A DNA stretch of 63,510 bases from an uncultured Clostridium sp. (GTDB taxonomy: Bacteria > Bacillota > Clostridia > Clostridiales > Clostridiaceae). Positions within the stretch are counted from its first letter, which is position 1, and the number at the start of each line of letters is the position of its first letter. Both the position numbers and the translations under genes were made by a program. Positions 27,976 to 37,410 of this stretch are shown here, piece by piece. Location of the stretch: the NCBI GenBank assembly GCA_903789665.1, contig CAIFEX010000020.1, positions 1 to 63,510 of the forward strand, given 5' to 3'. The notes beneath the pieces are model-generated. The model had not been told where the DNA came from. It saw only the letters and a program-made list of their open reading frames with translations, and did not search any database.

Positions 27976-28875
27976 ATGGAAGAAAATAAAATAGTATTTG
28001 AAGTCAAAACTGAAGAAGAAGGATTGAAATTGAGGGCATATTTAAAAAAAGTTCAGAGACTCTCAAGCAGGCTTATAAGAGGGGCAGCTTTAGACGGACG
28101 GCTGGAAGTAGATGATAGGAGGGCAAAGTTAAATCATATAGTGAAAGCAGGTGAAAATATTTCTTTGAATCTTGCAAAAAAAGAATCTCAAAATATAGAA
28201 CCTGAAAAAATGGATATAAAAGTCATATATGAAGACAGAGATATGTTGGTTGTGGATAAACAGCCCGGTGTAGTGGTCCATCCTACAAAGAGTTATCCCA
28301 GCGGTACCCTGGCCAATGGAATTACATATTATTTTAGAAAAAAAGGTGAAGACTGTATAGTTAGGCTGATTAATAGACTGGACAGGGATACTTCAGGTCT
28401 TATAATAGTTGGCAAAAATCAATTTGCACATATGTCTCTGGCAAGAGATATGAAAGACAAAAACTTTGAAAAAAATTATATAGCTGTTATCCACGGAAAA
28501 ATGGAAAATGAGGAAGGTATTATAGATCTGCCTATATACAGGGATAGAGAAGCCGGTATAAGAAGAGTCATAGATAAAAGAGGACAAAAAAGTATAACCC
28601 GCTATAAAGTAGTGTGTGATTTCAAGAAAGATCAATTGTTGAAGCTTACCCTGGAAACCGGCAGAACCCACCAGATCAGAGCCCATCTAAGCTATTTGGG
28701 TCATCCGCTGTATGGAGATACCCTGTATGGAACGGAGGATGACAGCCAATATATAGACAGGCAGGCACTTCATGCCTATAGACTCAAATTTCCACATCCG
28801 AGGGGAAATGGAGTAATGGAACTCAGGGCCGATATTCCCCAGGATATTGTGGACTTAATAGGAAAAATAAAATAG
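27976..28875 (+). CDS. RluA family pseudouridine synthase
   Basis: 299 residues: an S4-like N-terminal domain (LRAYLKKVQRLSSRLIRGA) and the RluA catalytic domain with INRLDRDTSGLIIVGKN (catalytic Asp in RLDRDTSG, about residue 139) and the late motif GRTHQIRAHLSYLGHPLYGD. It isomerises uridine in 23S rRNA or tRNA; the exact site cannot be told (RluD-like by S4 domain and length). Convergent with dacF. Confidence 0.92.
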   Translation: MEENKIVFEVKTEEEGLKLRAYLKKVQRLSSRLIRGAALDGRLEVDDRRAKLNHIVKAGENISLNLAKKESQNIEPEKMDIKVIYEDRDMLVVDKQPGVVVHPTKSYPSGTLANGITYYFRKKGEDCIVRLINRLDRDTSGLIIVGKNQFAHMSLARDMKDKNFEKNYIAVIHGKMENEEGIIDLPIYRDREAGIRRVIDKRGQKSITRYKVVCDFKKDQLLKLTLETGRTHQIRAHLSYLGHPLYGDTLYGTEDDSQYIDRQALHAYRLKFPHPRGNGVMELRADIPQDIVDLIGKIK

Positions 28876-28886
28876 GTTTCAACTAT

Positions 28887-30104
28887 TTAGAATATGAATT
28901 TTTTTATAGCGAATACAGCTATCACGATCAGCAATACTGCTGCAGCTGGAACTATATATTTGTTTTTCATTATTATGTTCTCAATAATATCTGAATTCAG
29001 TATCTGTTTTTCACCGTGGCTGATTCCACTTGAAAGATTTAATTCCCCTATATTTTCTCCTTTAAAATACACATTGGCTTTACTTACTATATCTCCTACC
29101 TTAAAAAATTTAAAATTCAGATTTTCCTTTTTGACAATTAGGTGAGGAAGATTTTTATCATCCTTTTCCCTGATATAATAGAAATCAGAGCCTGCCAAAA
29201 GGGGGACAGATAGTTTATTCTTACTATAAGTGGTAACTAAATCCCCCTTAGAATACAATTTTACCAATTGAAAATTGTTGAATCCAAAATTAAATAGGGA
29301 TATTGAATCCGGGAAGAAAGTTTTATTTTTATCATGTATTAAAGCTATGATTAATGTTTCGCCATTTCTTGTGGCTGCTGCCGTATATGAGTGAAGAGAT
29401 TGAATAGTATATCCTGTTTTTCCACCTTCACATCCGCTGTAATAATATTTGGATTGCTTCTGTACAAGCCTGTTTTCATTCCAGACAGTTCTCGGTTTTG
29501 CAGATTTATTTGTAGGTGGAATTGTATAGGATATAGTGGTGGCAATCTTCGAATATTCAGGATTTTTGCATAATTCTCTCATTATGAGGGATAGATCTTT
29601 TGCAGAGGTTTTATGTTTTTCATTAAACAATCCGGTGGGGTTTATAAAATTTGTATTTTTTGCCCCAAGTTCCTTTGCCTTTTTATTCATTTTTACTGCA
29701 AATTTATCTGACGAACCGCTGACGTGCTCTGCCAATGCTTCAGCACAGTCATTGTCGGAGGCCAATAACAGTCCATATAATAAATCCTTTACAGTAACTT
29801 CTTCACCTGGAAGAAGTCCCAACCTAGTTCCATCTACCTTTGGCGGATTGTTTCCTATTATAACTTTGTCATTCAGATTTGTATTTTCCAGTGTGAGCAA
29901 AGCGGTCATTATTTTAGTGGTAGATGCCGGTGGATAAGCTGAATCTGGATTTTTAGCATATAAAACCTTGCCGGTGGTTGCATCCAGTACGACTGCACTG
30001 TCGGCAGAAACGGAAGGAGGTGTTTCTCTGGCATAAACATCATTATATGAATTGCCCGAGTAGATAAATAAAAGCAGCAATATGAATATAATTGTTTTTT
30101 TCAT
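28887..30104 (-). CDS. dacF: D-alanyl-D-alanine carboxypeptidase (DacF type, S11)
   Basis: 405 residues with a signal peptide (residues 1-25, VYA-RET), the S11 motifs S61-TTK64, SDND and KTGYT, and a C-terminal hydrophobic segment that would anchor it (VPAAAVLLIVIAVFAIKKFIF region). It trims the terminal D-Ala of peptidoglycan stem peptides, often during sporulation. Start chosen at 30104 because AGGAGG lies just upstream; the frame stays open 75 bases further up. Divergent from comEA, convergent with the rluA-type gene. Confidence 0.92.
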   Translation of the reverse strand: MKKTIIFILLLLFIYSGNSYNDVYARETPPSVSADSAVVLDATTGKVLYAKNPDSAYPPASTTKIMTALLTLENTNLNDKVIIGNNPPKVDGTRLGLLPGEEVTVKDLLYGLLLASDNDCAEALAEHVSGSSDKFAVKMNKKAKELGAKNTNFINPTGLFNEKHKTSAKDLSLIMRELCKNPEYSKIATTISYTIPPTNKSAKPRTVWNENRLVQKQSKYYYSGCEGGKTGYTIQSLHSYTAAATRNGETLIIALIHDKNKTFFPDSISLFNFGFNNFQLVKLYSKGDLVTTYSKNKLSVPLLAGSDFYYIREKDDKNLPHLIVKKENLNFKFFKVGDIVSKANVYFKGENIGELNLSSGISHGEKQILNSDIIENIIMKNKYIVPAAAVLLIVIAVFAIKKFIF

Positions 30105-30125
30105 TTTTTCCTCCTTTGAAATTAT

Positions 30126-30232
30126 CCTCAAACAGCATAAAAAAATAATATTGTCAATAAAATTTTTTAAAACTGTCAATAATTTAAATTATAAACTTAA
30201 ATACATTCTGATGCAAATTATGCTGTTTGAGG
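30126..30232. promoter_or_regulatory. 15-bp inverted repeat between dacF and comEA
   Basis: CCTCAAACAGCATAA (30126-30140) and its exact reverse complement (30218-30232) lie 77 bases apart in the AT-rich space between the divergent dacF and comEA starts. Each arm lies 22-46 bases from one start codon, as expected of a shared operator or of mirrored elements. Confidence 0.5.
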
Positions 30233-30277
30233 CAGTATATTTTAAGTTTGATGCTGAAGATTGAAAGGAGGAAAAAA

Positions 30278-30874
30278 ATGAAGTATAAAAAGCAAATAAT
30301 AGGCTCCCTTGTGATTTTAGGCGTATTTCTTATATTTTTAATTGTAGGATATTTCAATTCAAGAGAAGTGAAAGTTGACGAGAGTACCGGCGGGGATATA
30401 TTTAAGGAAGAATCTACTGCTAAAAATAACTCCGGTGGTATAACTGTTTACGTAAATGGGGAGGTTAAAAAGCCGGGAGTGTACAGGTTAAAAAATAATA
30501 GTAGGGTGGAAAATCTAATAAAGGCTGCCGGAGGTTTTACAGATGAAGCCGATAACTACAGATTGAATTTGGCCAAGAAACTGAAAGATGAAGATTACAT
30601 ATACGTGGACAGTAAAAAGGATAATGCTTCAGGAAACCCTGTTTCTCCGGAATCTTCAGGGAATCATATAGGAAATGACGGCAAGGTTGATGTAAACAGG
30701 GCGTCCAAGGAAGAATTGAAGACTATTCCCGGGATAGGTGACATAACTGCACAGAAGATAATTGATTATAGAGAACAAAATGGAGATTTTTCTTCTGTGG
30801 AAGATTTAAAGAAAATAGATAGAATAGGAGATAAAACCCTTGATAAAATTAGGGATAAAATAGATATAAGATAG
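30278..30874 (+). CDS. comEA: Competence protein ComEA (helix-hairpin-helix DNA receptor)
   Basis: 198 residues: an N-terminal transmembrane anchor (about 8-26), a SLBB domain (ITVYVNGEVKKPGVYRLKNN) and two helix-hairpin-helix motifs at the C-terminus (VDVNRASKEELKTIPGIGD, IDRIGDKTLDKI). It binds double-stranded DNA outside the membrane for uptake. ATG 30278 follows AAAGGAGG; the frame is open 51 bases upstream. comEC is 30 kb away rather than adjacent. Confidence 0.93.
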   Translation: MKYKKQIIGSLVILGVFLIFLIVGYFNSREVKVDESTGGDIFKEESTAKNNSGGITVYVNGEVKKPGVYRLKNNSRVENLIKAAGGFTDEADNYRLNLAKKLKDEDYIYVDSKKDNASGNPVSPESSGNHIGNDGKVDVNRASKEELKTIPGIGDITAQKIIDYREQNGDFSSVEDLKKIDRIGDKTLDKIRDKIDIR

Positions 30875-30939
30875 ATTTATTTGTTCAAAAATATTGCAGG
30901 ATATTATATAATTGTAATGAAAGAATGGAGGTGGCAAAG

Positions 30940-31971
30940 ATGGCTAAAAGATTGACCGAACTTACGAGAACTTCAGGTTGAGCCGCAAAAATAGAGCCGG
31001 GGACTCTTTCGAACATATTGAATAAGTTACCAAAAATGAATGACAAGAATTTGATGGTTGGAATAGAAACTTCAGATGATGCCGCTGTATATAAATTGAA
31101 TGATGAAACAGCGGTGATTCAAACTCTTGATTTTTTTACTCCGGTGGTAGATGATCCATATACCTTTGGACAGATTGCTGCGGCAAATTCTCTCAGTGAT
31201 ATATATGCCATGGGCGGAAAACCTAAAGTGGCACTTAATATAGTTTGCTTTCCTTCCTGTCTTTCAGTTGATGTACTGGGGGAGATACTGAAAGGAGGGG
31301 CTGATAAGGTTATAGAAGCGGGAGCTGTTGTAATAGGCGGCCATACGGTAGATGATAATGAACCCAAATACGGATTGTCCGTTATGGGTCTGGTACATCC
31401 TGACAGGATACTTAGAAATTTTGGATGTAAAATAGGGGATAGGATAATGCTTACCAAACCTATTGGAACAGGCATAATAATTACTGCTATAAAAGGTGAA
31501 ATTGCATCTAAAGATGCATATGAAAAAACAGTTAAGGTCATGTCTACCCTGAATAAATATGTGGGTGAAGTGATAGCTAAGCATGACATAACTGCCTGCA
31601 CGGATGTAACGGGTTTTGGGCTTATGGGTCACAGCTATGAGATGGCATCCGCATCCAATGTGACATTGAAACTGTATGGAAATAAAATTCCGTATATAAG
31701 CGAGGCCAGAGAATATGCTGAAATGGGAATTGTTCCTGCAGGTGCATATAAGAATAGAAGGTATATAGAAGGTAAATACAATATAAAAAATATTCCAGAG
31801 TGGATGGAAGATGTTTTATTCGATCCTCAGACTTCAGGAGGTCTTCTTTTTACATGTCCTGAAAAGGAAGCTTATAAAATCATGAATGAAACCTGCAGTT
31901 TGGAGATAAAACCTTCTATAATAGGTGAAGTCATGCCTTTAGAGGGGAAAAAATATATAATTGTGGAGTAA
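30940..31971 (+). CDS. selD: Selenophosphate synthase, itself a selenoprotein
   Basis: Makes selenophosphate from selenide and ATP. The true start is ATG 30940 after TGGAGGTGG; codon 14 is an in-frame TGA (30979-30981) in LTRTSG-U-AAKIEPG, exactly where SelD carries its catalytic Cys or Sec. Reading through gives 343 residues with the AIRS-family motifs SDDAAVYKL, GGHTVDDNEPKYGL and DVTGFGLMGHSYEMA. A program that stops at TGA would miss the first 26 codons. It heads selD-selA-selB-tRNA-Sec. Confidence 0.95.
30979..31020 (+). promoter_or_regulatory. Bacterial SECIS element of selD
   Basis: Directly after the UGA, AGAG (30994-30997) and CTCT (31005-31008) can close a small hairpin with a G-rich loop containing GG, about 15-25 bases downstream of the UGA, as needed for SelB binding. 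The fold is hand-drawn and not energetically tested. Confidence 0.55.
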
Positions 31972-32006
31972 AAAAACTGTATGTAATTGTATGAGGAGGG
32001 CGTAAT

Positions 32007-33389
32007 TTGGAAAAGAATAGATTACTGAGAAAACTTCCCAAAATTGATGAACTTCTGAATTGTGAAATTGTAAAAATTGAATTGAACAATACTATGAGAG
32101 TGCTTGTGATGAATTCACTGAGGGAGTCTATAGATTTTTACAGAGATCTTATTTTGCGTGATAAAATAGAAGATTTTTCTGAAAAAGAAATACTTGAAAA
32201 ATTCAAGGAAATAGTTGACAAGAAAAAACAATCGAATTTCAAGGGCTTGATAAATGCTACGGGTGTTATTATACATACTAATCTTGGAAGATCACTTTTA
32301 TGTAAAAACGCCCTGGAAAACGTAATTAATGTATCCAGTAACTACAGCAATTTGGAATATAACTTGGAAAAGGGCACTAGAGGTTCAAGATATGAACATG
32401 TTGAGGAAATAATTGAAGATATCACAGGAGCTGAAAGTTCACTGGTTGTCAACAATAATGCCGCTGCAGTGCTTTTGGTTTTAAATACCATGTGCAGCGG
32501 GAAAGAAGCTATAGTGTCCAGGGGACAGCTTGTAGAGATTGGAGGCTCTTTTAGAATACCGGAAGTGATGAAGTACAGCGGTTCTAATATTGTGGAAGTT
32601 GGAACCACCAATAGGACGCATATTCAGGATTATGAAAATGCAGTAAATGAAAATACAGGTGTTTTTATGAAAGTGCATACTTCAAACTTCAGGGTGATTG
32701 GATTTTCAGAGGAAGTGCCTGCCGAAGATTTGGTCAGACTTGCGGCAAGAAAGAGGATACCTGTGGTAGAGGATATAGGAAGCGGTACCTTGATAGATTT
32801 TTCGAAGTATGGATTTACACACGAGCCAACAGTACAGGAAAGCGTAAAGTGCGGCATAGATGTGATCACTTTCAGCGGCGATAAGATGTTGGGAGGACCG
32901 CAGGCAGGAGTAATTGTGGGGAAAAAGAAATATATAGACAAAATGAAAAAAAATCAGCTTTTGAGGGCATTGAGAGTGGATAAAATGACTCTTGCCGCCC
33001 TTGAAGGTACCCTTAAGTATTATGTGGATGAAAAAGAAGCTGTAAAAAATATTCCCACACTGTATATGATGTTAAGCAGCAGCCAGAAGCAGGAGAAAAG
33101 GGCTCGTATTTTAAAAGAAAAGCTGGAAAATAAAGTACCTGATTTTGAATTTACGGTAGACAGTGATTATTCTATGGTAGGCGGGGGCTCTATGCCTGAA
33201 GAAAAAATACCCACCTATGTAATTAGAGCCAGGAGCTGTAAAATGCCTCCTGAGGAAGTAGATAGAAAATTGAGAAAGGCACGTATTCCAGTAATCGTCC
33301 GCATAGCCAACGATGAAATTGTAATGGATTTGAGAACTATGTTCGACAAGGATTTTGACATTTTAGTGGATGAGTTTGCAGATCTGTAA
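32007..33389 (+). CDS. selA: L-seryl-tRNA(Sec) selenium transferase
   Basis: PLP enzyme that converts Ser-tRNA(Sec) to Sec-tRNA(Sec) using selenophosphate. 460 residues; the N-terminal [12 protein letters not shown] and [16 protein letters not shown] are SelA signatures, and the PLP lysine lies in [13 protein letters not shown] (about residue 294). TTG 32007 follows GAGGAGGG. It is 35 bases downstream of selD and 30 upstream of selB. Confidence 0.96.
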   Translation: MEKNRLLRKLPKIDELLNCEIVKIELNNTMRVLVMNSLRESIDFYRDLILRDKIEDFSEKEILEKFKEIVDKKKQSNFKGLINATGVIIHTNLGRSLLCKNALENVINVSSNYSNLEYNLEKGTRGSRYEHVEEIIEDITGAESSLVVNNNAAAVLLVLNTMCSGKEAIVSRGQLVEIGGSFRIPEVMKYSGSNIVEVGTTNRTHIQDYENAVNENTGVFMKVHTSNFRVIGFSEEVPAEDLVRLAARKRIPVVEDIGSGTLIDFSKYGFTHEPTVQESVKCGIDVITFSGDKMLGGPQAGVIVGKKKYIDKMKKNQLLRALRVDKMTLAALEGTLKYYVDEKEAVKNIPTLYMMLSSSQKQEKRARILKEKLENKVPDFEFTVDSDYSMVGGGSMPEEKIPTYVIRARSCKMPPEEVDRKLRKARIPVIVRIANDEIVMDLRTMFDKDFDILVDEFADL

Positions 33390-33419
33390 ACTTGTTGGCT
33401 TGAGTTGGAGGTAATTTAT

Positions 33420-35327
33420 ATGAAACATGTTGTAATAGGGACAGCAGGGCACATAGATCACGGTAAAACCGCTCTTATAAGAGCTCTTACGGGAAGGGAA
33501 ACCGATACCTTAAAAGAAGAGAGGGAAAGGGGAATATCCATAAATCTCGGATTTACTTTTTTCGACTTGCCTTCTGGAAAGAGAGCTGGAATTATAGATG
33601 TACCAGGTCATGAAAAATTTATAAAAAATATGCTGGCGGGAGTCAGCGGAATAGATTTGGTACTTATGGTCATTGCAGCAGATGAGGGAATTATGCCCCA
33701 GACTAAGGAACATTTTGAAATACTTCAGCTGTTAAATGTAAAAAGGGGTATCATAGTGATAACCAAAATTGATTTGGTTGACAGAGAATGGCTGGACATG
33801 GTGGTGGAAGATGTGAAAAATGAATTCAAGGGAACTTTTCTGGAGAATGTCCCCATTCATAAAGTCTCTTCTAAAACGAAGGAAGGACTGAATTCTCTCG
33901 TAGAAGATATAGATAAACTTACAGATGTAGTGCCTCAGAAAGATACCACCGGTCATTTCAGGCTCCCTGTGGACAGATCATTTTCCATAAGTGGTTTCGG
34001 AACTGTTGTAACCGGGACTGTAATCAGTGGAAAAATAAGAGAAGGTGAAAATGTACAGATATACCCCTCGAAGATAAAATCCAAAGTAAGGGGGATACAA
34101 ATTCATGGACAGCAGGTAAAGGAGGCGGAGGCAGGTGAGAGATGTGCAGTTAATTTAGCTAATGTCAAGACCTCAGATATAAATAGAGGTGATGTGGTAT
34201 CTGTAGAAAATTTTATGGAACCCTCTCTCATGGTGGACTGCAAGTTATATTATCTTAAAAGCGCCTCCAGACCTTTGAAAAACAGGCAGAGAGTGAGACT
34301 TTACCACGGCACCAGCGAAATTATATGTAGAGTTGTAATACTTGACAGGGAGGAGATAAGTCCCGGAGGGGAAGCTTATGTTCAGTTAAGACTGGAAAAA
34401 CAGCTTACTTCCCAGAGAAATGACAGATTTGTAATAAGGAGCTATTCCCCGATGTATACCATAGGTGGCGGCATTATAATAGAGCCTGCAGCCAGAAAGG
34501 CAAAGAGGTTCAATTTGGAATATATAAAAGAATTAAAACTGAAAGAAAGCGGCAGAACTGAAAATATACTTGAAAATACAATTAAAAATTTAAGCGGCAG
34601 ATATCCTGGAAAAGAAGATATATTAAAAGCCATTGGGAAAAGAGATGAGAATATTCAAGAAGAGCTTGAAAAACTCGTAAAGAGCGGATCGGTAATCGTG
34701 TTGAATGAAGGAGAAAAACCGGTATACCTTCACAGGGGTTTTTTAGACGAAAAGGTAAAAGTTCTTCAAAGTATTTTAAAGGATTTCCACAGTAAAAATC
34801 CTTTGAAAACCGGTATGTCCAAGGAAGAAATAAAAAACAGGGTGTTTGGCAGCAGAATAAAGCAAAAACTATACAGCTGTATAGTTGAGTTACTGGAAGA
34901 TGAAGGTAAGGTAAAAGCTTGCGGCAGTTTTATATCCTTGAAGAACTTCAAAGTAAAATATACTCCGGTGCAGAAAAAAATTAAAGAAAAAATACTGTCA
35001 GAATTTGATAAGGAAGGGTTTATTCCCCCTAAATATACGGAAATGGAAGCTGGCTGTGAGGATAAGGGGAATTTTAAAATGGTATTTGAATCTCTGATAG
35101 ACAGTGGAGATTTAGTGAAAATTGGAGAAAACTGCTGCTTTTTATCCAGGGATTACGAGAAAGCAAAAGATGTTGTAGTAAATTTTATAAGATCACGGGG
35201 GAGTATGTCTCTTGCCCAGTTGAGGGATGAACTGAATACCAGCAGAAAATATGCTACTATATTTATGGAACATTTTGATAGTATAAAGCTCACAAAAAGG
35301 GTTGGAGATTCGAGAGTCCTGTATTAA
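33420..35327 (+). CDS. selB: Selenocysteine-specific elongation factor SelB
   Basis: EF-Tu-like GTPase (G1 GTAGHIDHGKTAL, G3 DVPGHEKFIKNM, G4 TKID) followed by beta-barrel domains and four winged-helix repeats at the C-terminus that read the SECIS (about residues 370-635, ending RVGDSRVLY). It delivers Sec-tRNA to UGA codons. ATG 33420 follows TTGGAGGT. 635 residues is normal. Confidence 0.96.
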   Translation: MKHVVIGTAGHIDHGKTALIRALTGRETDTLKEERERGISINLGFTFFDLPSGKRAGIIDVPGHEKFIKNMLAGVSGIDLVLMVIAADEGIMPQTKEHFEILQLLNVKRGIIVITKIDLVDREWLDMVVEDVKNEFKGTFLENVPIHKVSSKTKEGLNSLVEDIDKLTDVVPQKDTTGHFRLPVDRSFSISGFGTVVTGTVISGKIREGENVQIYPSKIKSKVRGIQIHGQQVKEAEAGERCAVNLANVKTSDINRGDVVSVENFMEPSLMVDCKLYYLKSASRPLKNRQRVRLYHGTSEIICRVVILDREEISPGGEAYVQLRLEKQLTSQRNDRFVIRSYSPMYTIGGGIIIEPAARKAKRFNLEYIKELKLKESGRTENILENTIKNLSGRYPGKEDILKAIGKRDENIQEELEKLVKSGSVIVLNEGEKPVYLHRGFLDEKVKVLQSILKDFHSKNPLKTGMSKEEIKNRVFGSRIKQKLYSCIVELLEDEGKVKACGSFISLKNFKVKYTPVQKKIKEKILSEFDKEGFIPPKYTEMEAGCEDKGNFKMVFESLIDSGDLVKIGENCCFLSRDYEKAKDVVVNFIRSRGSMSLAQLRDELNTSRKYATIFMEHFDSIKLTKRVGDSRVLY

Positions 35328-35446
35328 CACCCAGGAAAATACTGTATATAATTGCTGCATTATGGTTATAGTAAGTGTAAAGTTATTTATAGGAAATACT
35401 GATAGAATATATAAATTTATTTTATGGGTTCTGCTTTATTAATTTG

Positions 35447-35475
35447 TTGACATTATAGCATAGTGTACTTATAAT
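35447..35475 (+). promoter_or_regulatory. Consensus promoter of the tRNA-Sec gene
   Basis: TTGACA (35447-35452), a 17-nt spacer and TATAAT (35470-35475): a perfect sigma-A consensus. Transcription would start about 14 bases before the mature tRNA. Confidence 0.85.
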
Positions 35476-35495
35476 GATACATGGTGCTTTTAAAT

Positions 35496-35592
35496 GGGAG
35501 TAGATAGGTGCTGGTGTGCCTGCCGGTCTTCAAAACCGTGTTGCCGTGCTAAGACCACGACGGGTGGGTTCGATTCCCACATATTCCCGCCA
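35496..35592 (+). tRNA. selC: tRNA-Sec (UCA anticodon)
   Basis: 97 nt including an encoded 3' GCCA. The anticodon loop CTTCAAA sits in the stem CGGT/ACCG and reads UGA. The acceptor stem GGGAGTA pairs with TATTCCC, the T loop is GGTTCGATTCC and the variable arm is long, as in tRNA-Sec. It follows selB from its own promoter and completes the locus. Confidence 0.95.
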
Positions 35593-35987
35593 GTTGATAT
35601 AGCTTAAACCATTGAATTTACTCAATTTGATTACATATTTTAAAGGACTTTTATAACAAAAAAATGTTATAAAAGTCCTTTTTTGTATTAAAAAAAACTG
35701 TTTTGCGGTTATTGTGATTTAAGTAATTTAGAAATACACAGATAGATTATTATCCGTGTATTATAATCATTATTTTAAGTCTTTGATTTGATTTTTTAGT
35801 ATATTAAAGTATTTGCGTGTAGGTACATTTAATTGAAAAATCCAGGGGTGAAAATCCCTGGAATGAGGTTTAATGCAATATAAGTTTAGATACTGGAGAT
35901 TTATGGATTAGTGTAATGGATATGTTACTAATGTTACCGAATTTATTAATATGAAATGTTATAATATCCATACAACTTAACTTTAAT
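35593..35987. other. Gap after tRNA-Sec
   Basis: Holds the tRNA terminator (35642-35684), a short stem TCCAGGG/CCCTGGA (35841-35862) and, near the end, an extended -10 element (TGTTATAAT, 35957-35965) in front of the small Cys-rich gene. I see no other gene. Confidence 0.5.
35642..35685 (+). terminator. Intrinsic terminator of tRNA-Sec
   Basis: AAAGGACTTTTATAAC (35642-35657) pairs perfectly with 35666-35681 over an 8-nt loop and runs into TTTTTTG. Confidence 0.88.
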
Positions 35988-36008
35988 ATGATGTTGAAGG
36001 TGATTTTG

Positions 36009-36179
36009 TTGAAATTAATAGCAATAAAGGTGCATATGGTTAACTGGATAAAAAATATGGCTTATGGTTCCAAACCAACCGTTAGTGGGTATACAGCTGC
36101 TGGACACTGCCCTAATTTTGCCACTCATTGCTGTTTAACATGTGATAGATGTTGGAAAAATTATCATGGTAAGAAATAA
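36009..36179 (+). CDS. Orphan Cys-rich small peptide, possible modified-peptide precursor
   Basis: From TTG 36009 (GAAGGTG six bases upstream) a 56-residue basic peptide is encoded: an amphipathic N-terminal half, then GSKPTVSGYTAAGHCPNFAT followed by HCCLTCDRCW. ATG 35988 is also in frame (63 residues). Five Cys, three Thr and two Ser fall in the last 35 residues, and PTVS...HCxN...CC loosely recalls lacticin-481-type lantibiotics; the CxxC spacing could instead bind zinc. An extended -10 lies at 35957-35965. No modifying enzyme, transporter or immunity gene is adjacent, and I do not recognise the family. Expression and function are unknown. Confidence 0.5.
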   Translation: MKLIAIKVHMVNWIKNMAYGSKPTVSGYTAAGHCPNFATHCCLTCDRCWKNYHGKK

Positions 36180-36985
36180 TTTTGCTTGGATTGTGTATAT
36201 CCACTAGGATAAGCACTGTTAATTGGCGTTTATTCTCATTTTATTCATAAAATAATTGGATTTGTTGCAAATAGTTAATTAATATGGCACCAAGTTGTAA
36301 TAGAAACCATGTATACTTATAAGTGTCCTGAGGGAATAAGCCTTAAAGAAAATGAAAATAATTGCTTTATATAAAAATATTATTGGTAATTACTATTACT
36401 GGTGTCTGCGGTTGCAGGGCACGTTAAATTTAAATGCAACCGCCAGCAGATTCTTTATAAAATCGATCTCCCTTAAGATTATACAAGATAGGCATCCTAA
36501 ATGGTGGGTGCTTATTTTGCTTGGAGGAAAATAAAAAATAATGGAAAAGAAAAATAAATAAATTATTCGGATACATGAATGAGCGCCAGATGTCATACAA
36601 AAATGTAAGAATAGAAATGAAATTCAAAATGAACGGTGTGGACAAATACTTTACAGGTTAAAAACAGCATAAAAATGCCGTAAAAATTTATAAAATATCA
36701 TACAGTTAATAAAGATAAACCTGAAAAAGAAAATAACAAGTAACTTTTGGAAGAAGTTACTTGTTTGTATATGGGTTCTTTCTCGTATAGCATGATTTTG
36801 TGAATTTACAAATTCTCTGTAATTATTCACTCGCACACTCTATTATTATATTATAGCTGGAACAAAAAATACACTCATTTATGGTATTTTTATTAATTTG
36901 ATAATTTTCGTGCAAAATAATGTGATTATTTAGCCATGAGCTATTATCTTGGTTCAGGCTATTTTTATTTATTATTTTGCATAAA
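36180..36985. other. Gene-poor stretch
   Basis: No convincing gene. It contains a dyad GCGGTTGCA/TGCAACCGC (36408-36416 and 36435-36443), a 28-codon frame MNERQMSYKN... ending at about 36660 without a clear ribosome-binding site, and a 12-bp stem AACAAGTAACTT (36735-36746) with 36754-36765. The composition is very AT-rich. Confidence 0.4.
36735..36768. terminator. 12-bp hairpin, possible bidirectional terminator
   Basis: AACAAGTAACTT pairs exactly with AAGTTACTTGTT over a 7-nt loop. On the minus strand it is followed by ATTTTCTTTTTC, on the plus strand only by TGTAT, so it fits best as terminator of the minus-strand small gene at 36986. Confidence 0.5.
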
Positions 36986-37201
36986 TTAAATTAGTTTATC
37001 GGATTTTTCTCTCATCTCAAGCTGAATTTGCGCAGGCAATTGTTGATATATTTCTTTTATATAATCTTTGTCGGTTATAGCTTCGTAAATTGATTTTGAA
37101 AGAATTTCAGTAAATTGTTTTTTAGTCAGATCAGATACTTTTTTAAATTTGAATGAACTGACAACAGATTGAACAGCTTTATTTATAGAATTTCTGAGCA
37201 T
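36986..37201 (-). CDS. Small hypothetical protein
   Basis: 71 residues, mostly helical, with a basic N-terminal half (NSINKAVQSVVSSFKFKKVS) and an acidic/amphipathic second half; no transmembrane segment or Cys. AGTGGGGTGATG upstream of ATG 37201 (minus strand) is a good ribosome-binding site, and a hairpin lies 220 bases downstream, so it is likely expressed. I do not recognise it. Its neighbours are the metallo-hydrolase (divergent) and the gene-poor stretch. Confidence 0.5.
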   Translation of the reverse strand: MLRNSINKAVQSVVSSFKFKKVSDLTKKQFTEILSKSIYEAITDKDYIKEIYQQLPAQIQLEMREKSDKLI

Positions 37202-37410
37202 AAATACATCACCCCACTTTTAAAAAATAATTCTAGAAAATAGTGTGGAAACCTTTGGGAGATAATGTAATTGTCATAAACTTTTGTTTTGAAATGATTA
37301 TGGATTTCTATAGTTGTTGATGCTATAATTTTTATATTGGTAAGAAATATAGTAAAAAATGATGCAAGAAAGGTGGACTAAGCTTTAGTAAAATTTGCTA
37401 AAGGTAAAAT

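Noticed and set aside
35841-35862. TCCAGGG/CCCTGGA stem as a riboswitch
   Set aside because: Short 7-bp stem without conserved flanking elements or a downstream terminator.
36352-36534. 60-codon frame in the gap after tRNA-Sec
   Set aside because: Low-complexity composition, no ribosome-binding site, crossed by the dyad at 36408-36443; no family-like sequence.
36574-36660. 28-codon frame beginning MNERQMSYKN
   Set aside because: Too short, no convincing Shine-Dalgarno; kept only as a note in the gap description.
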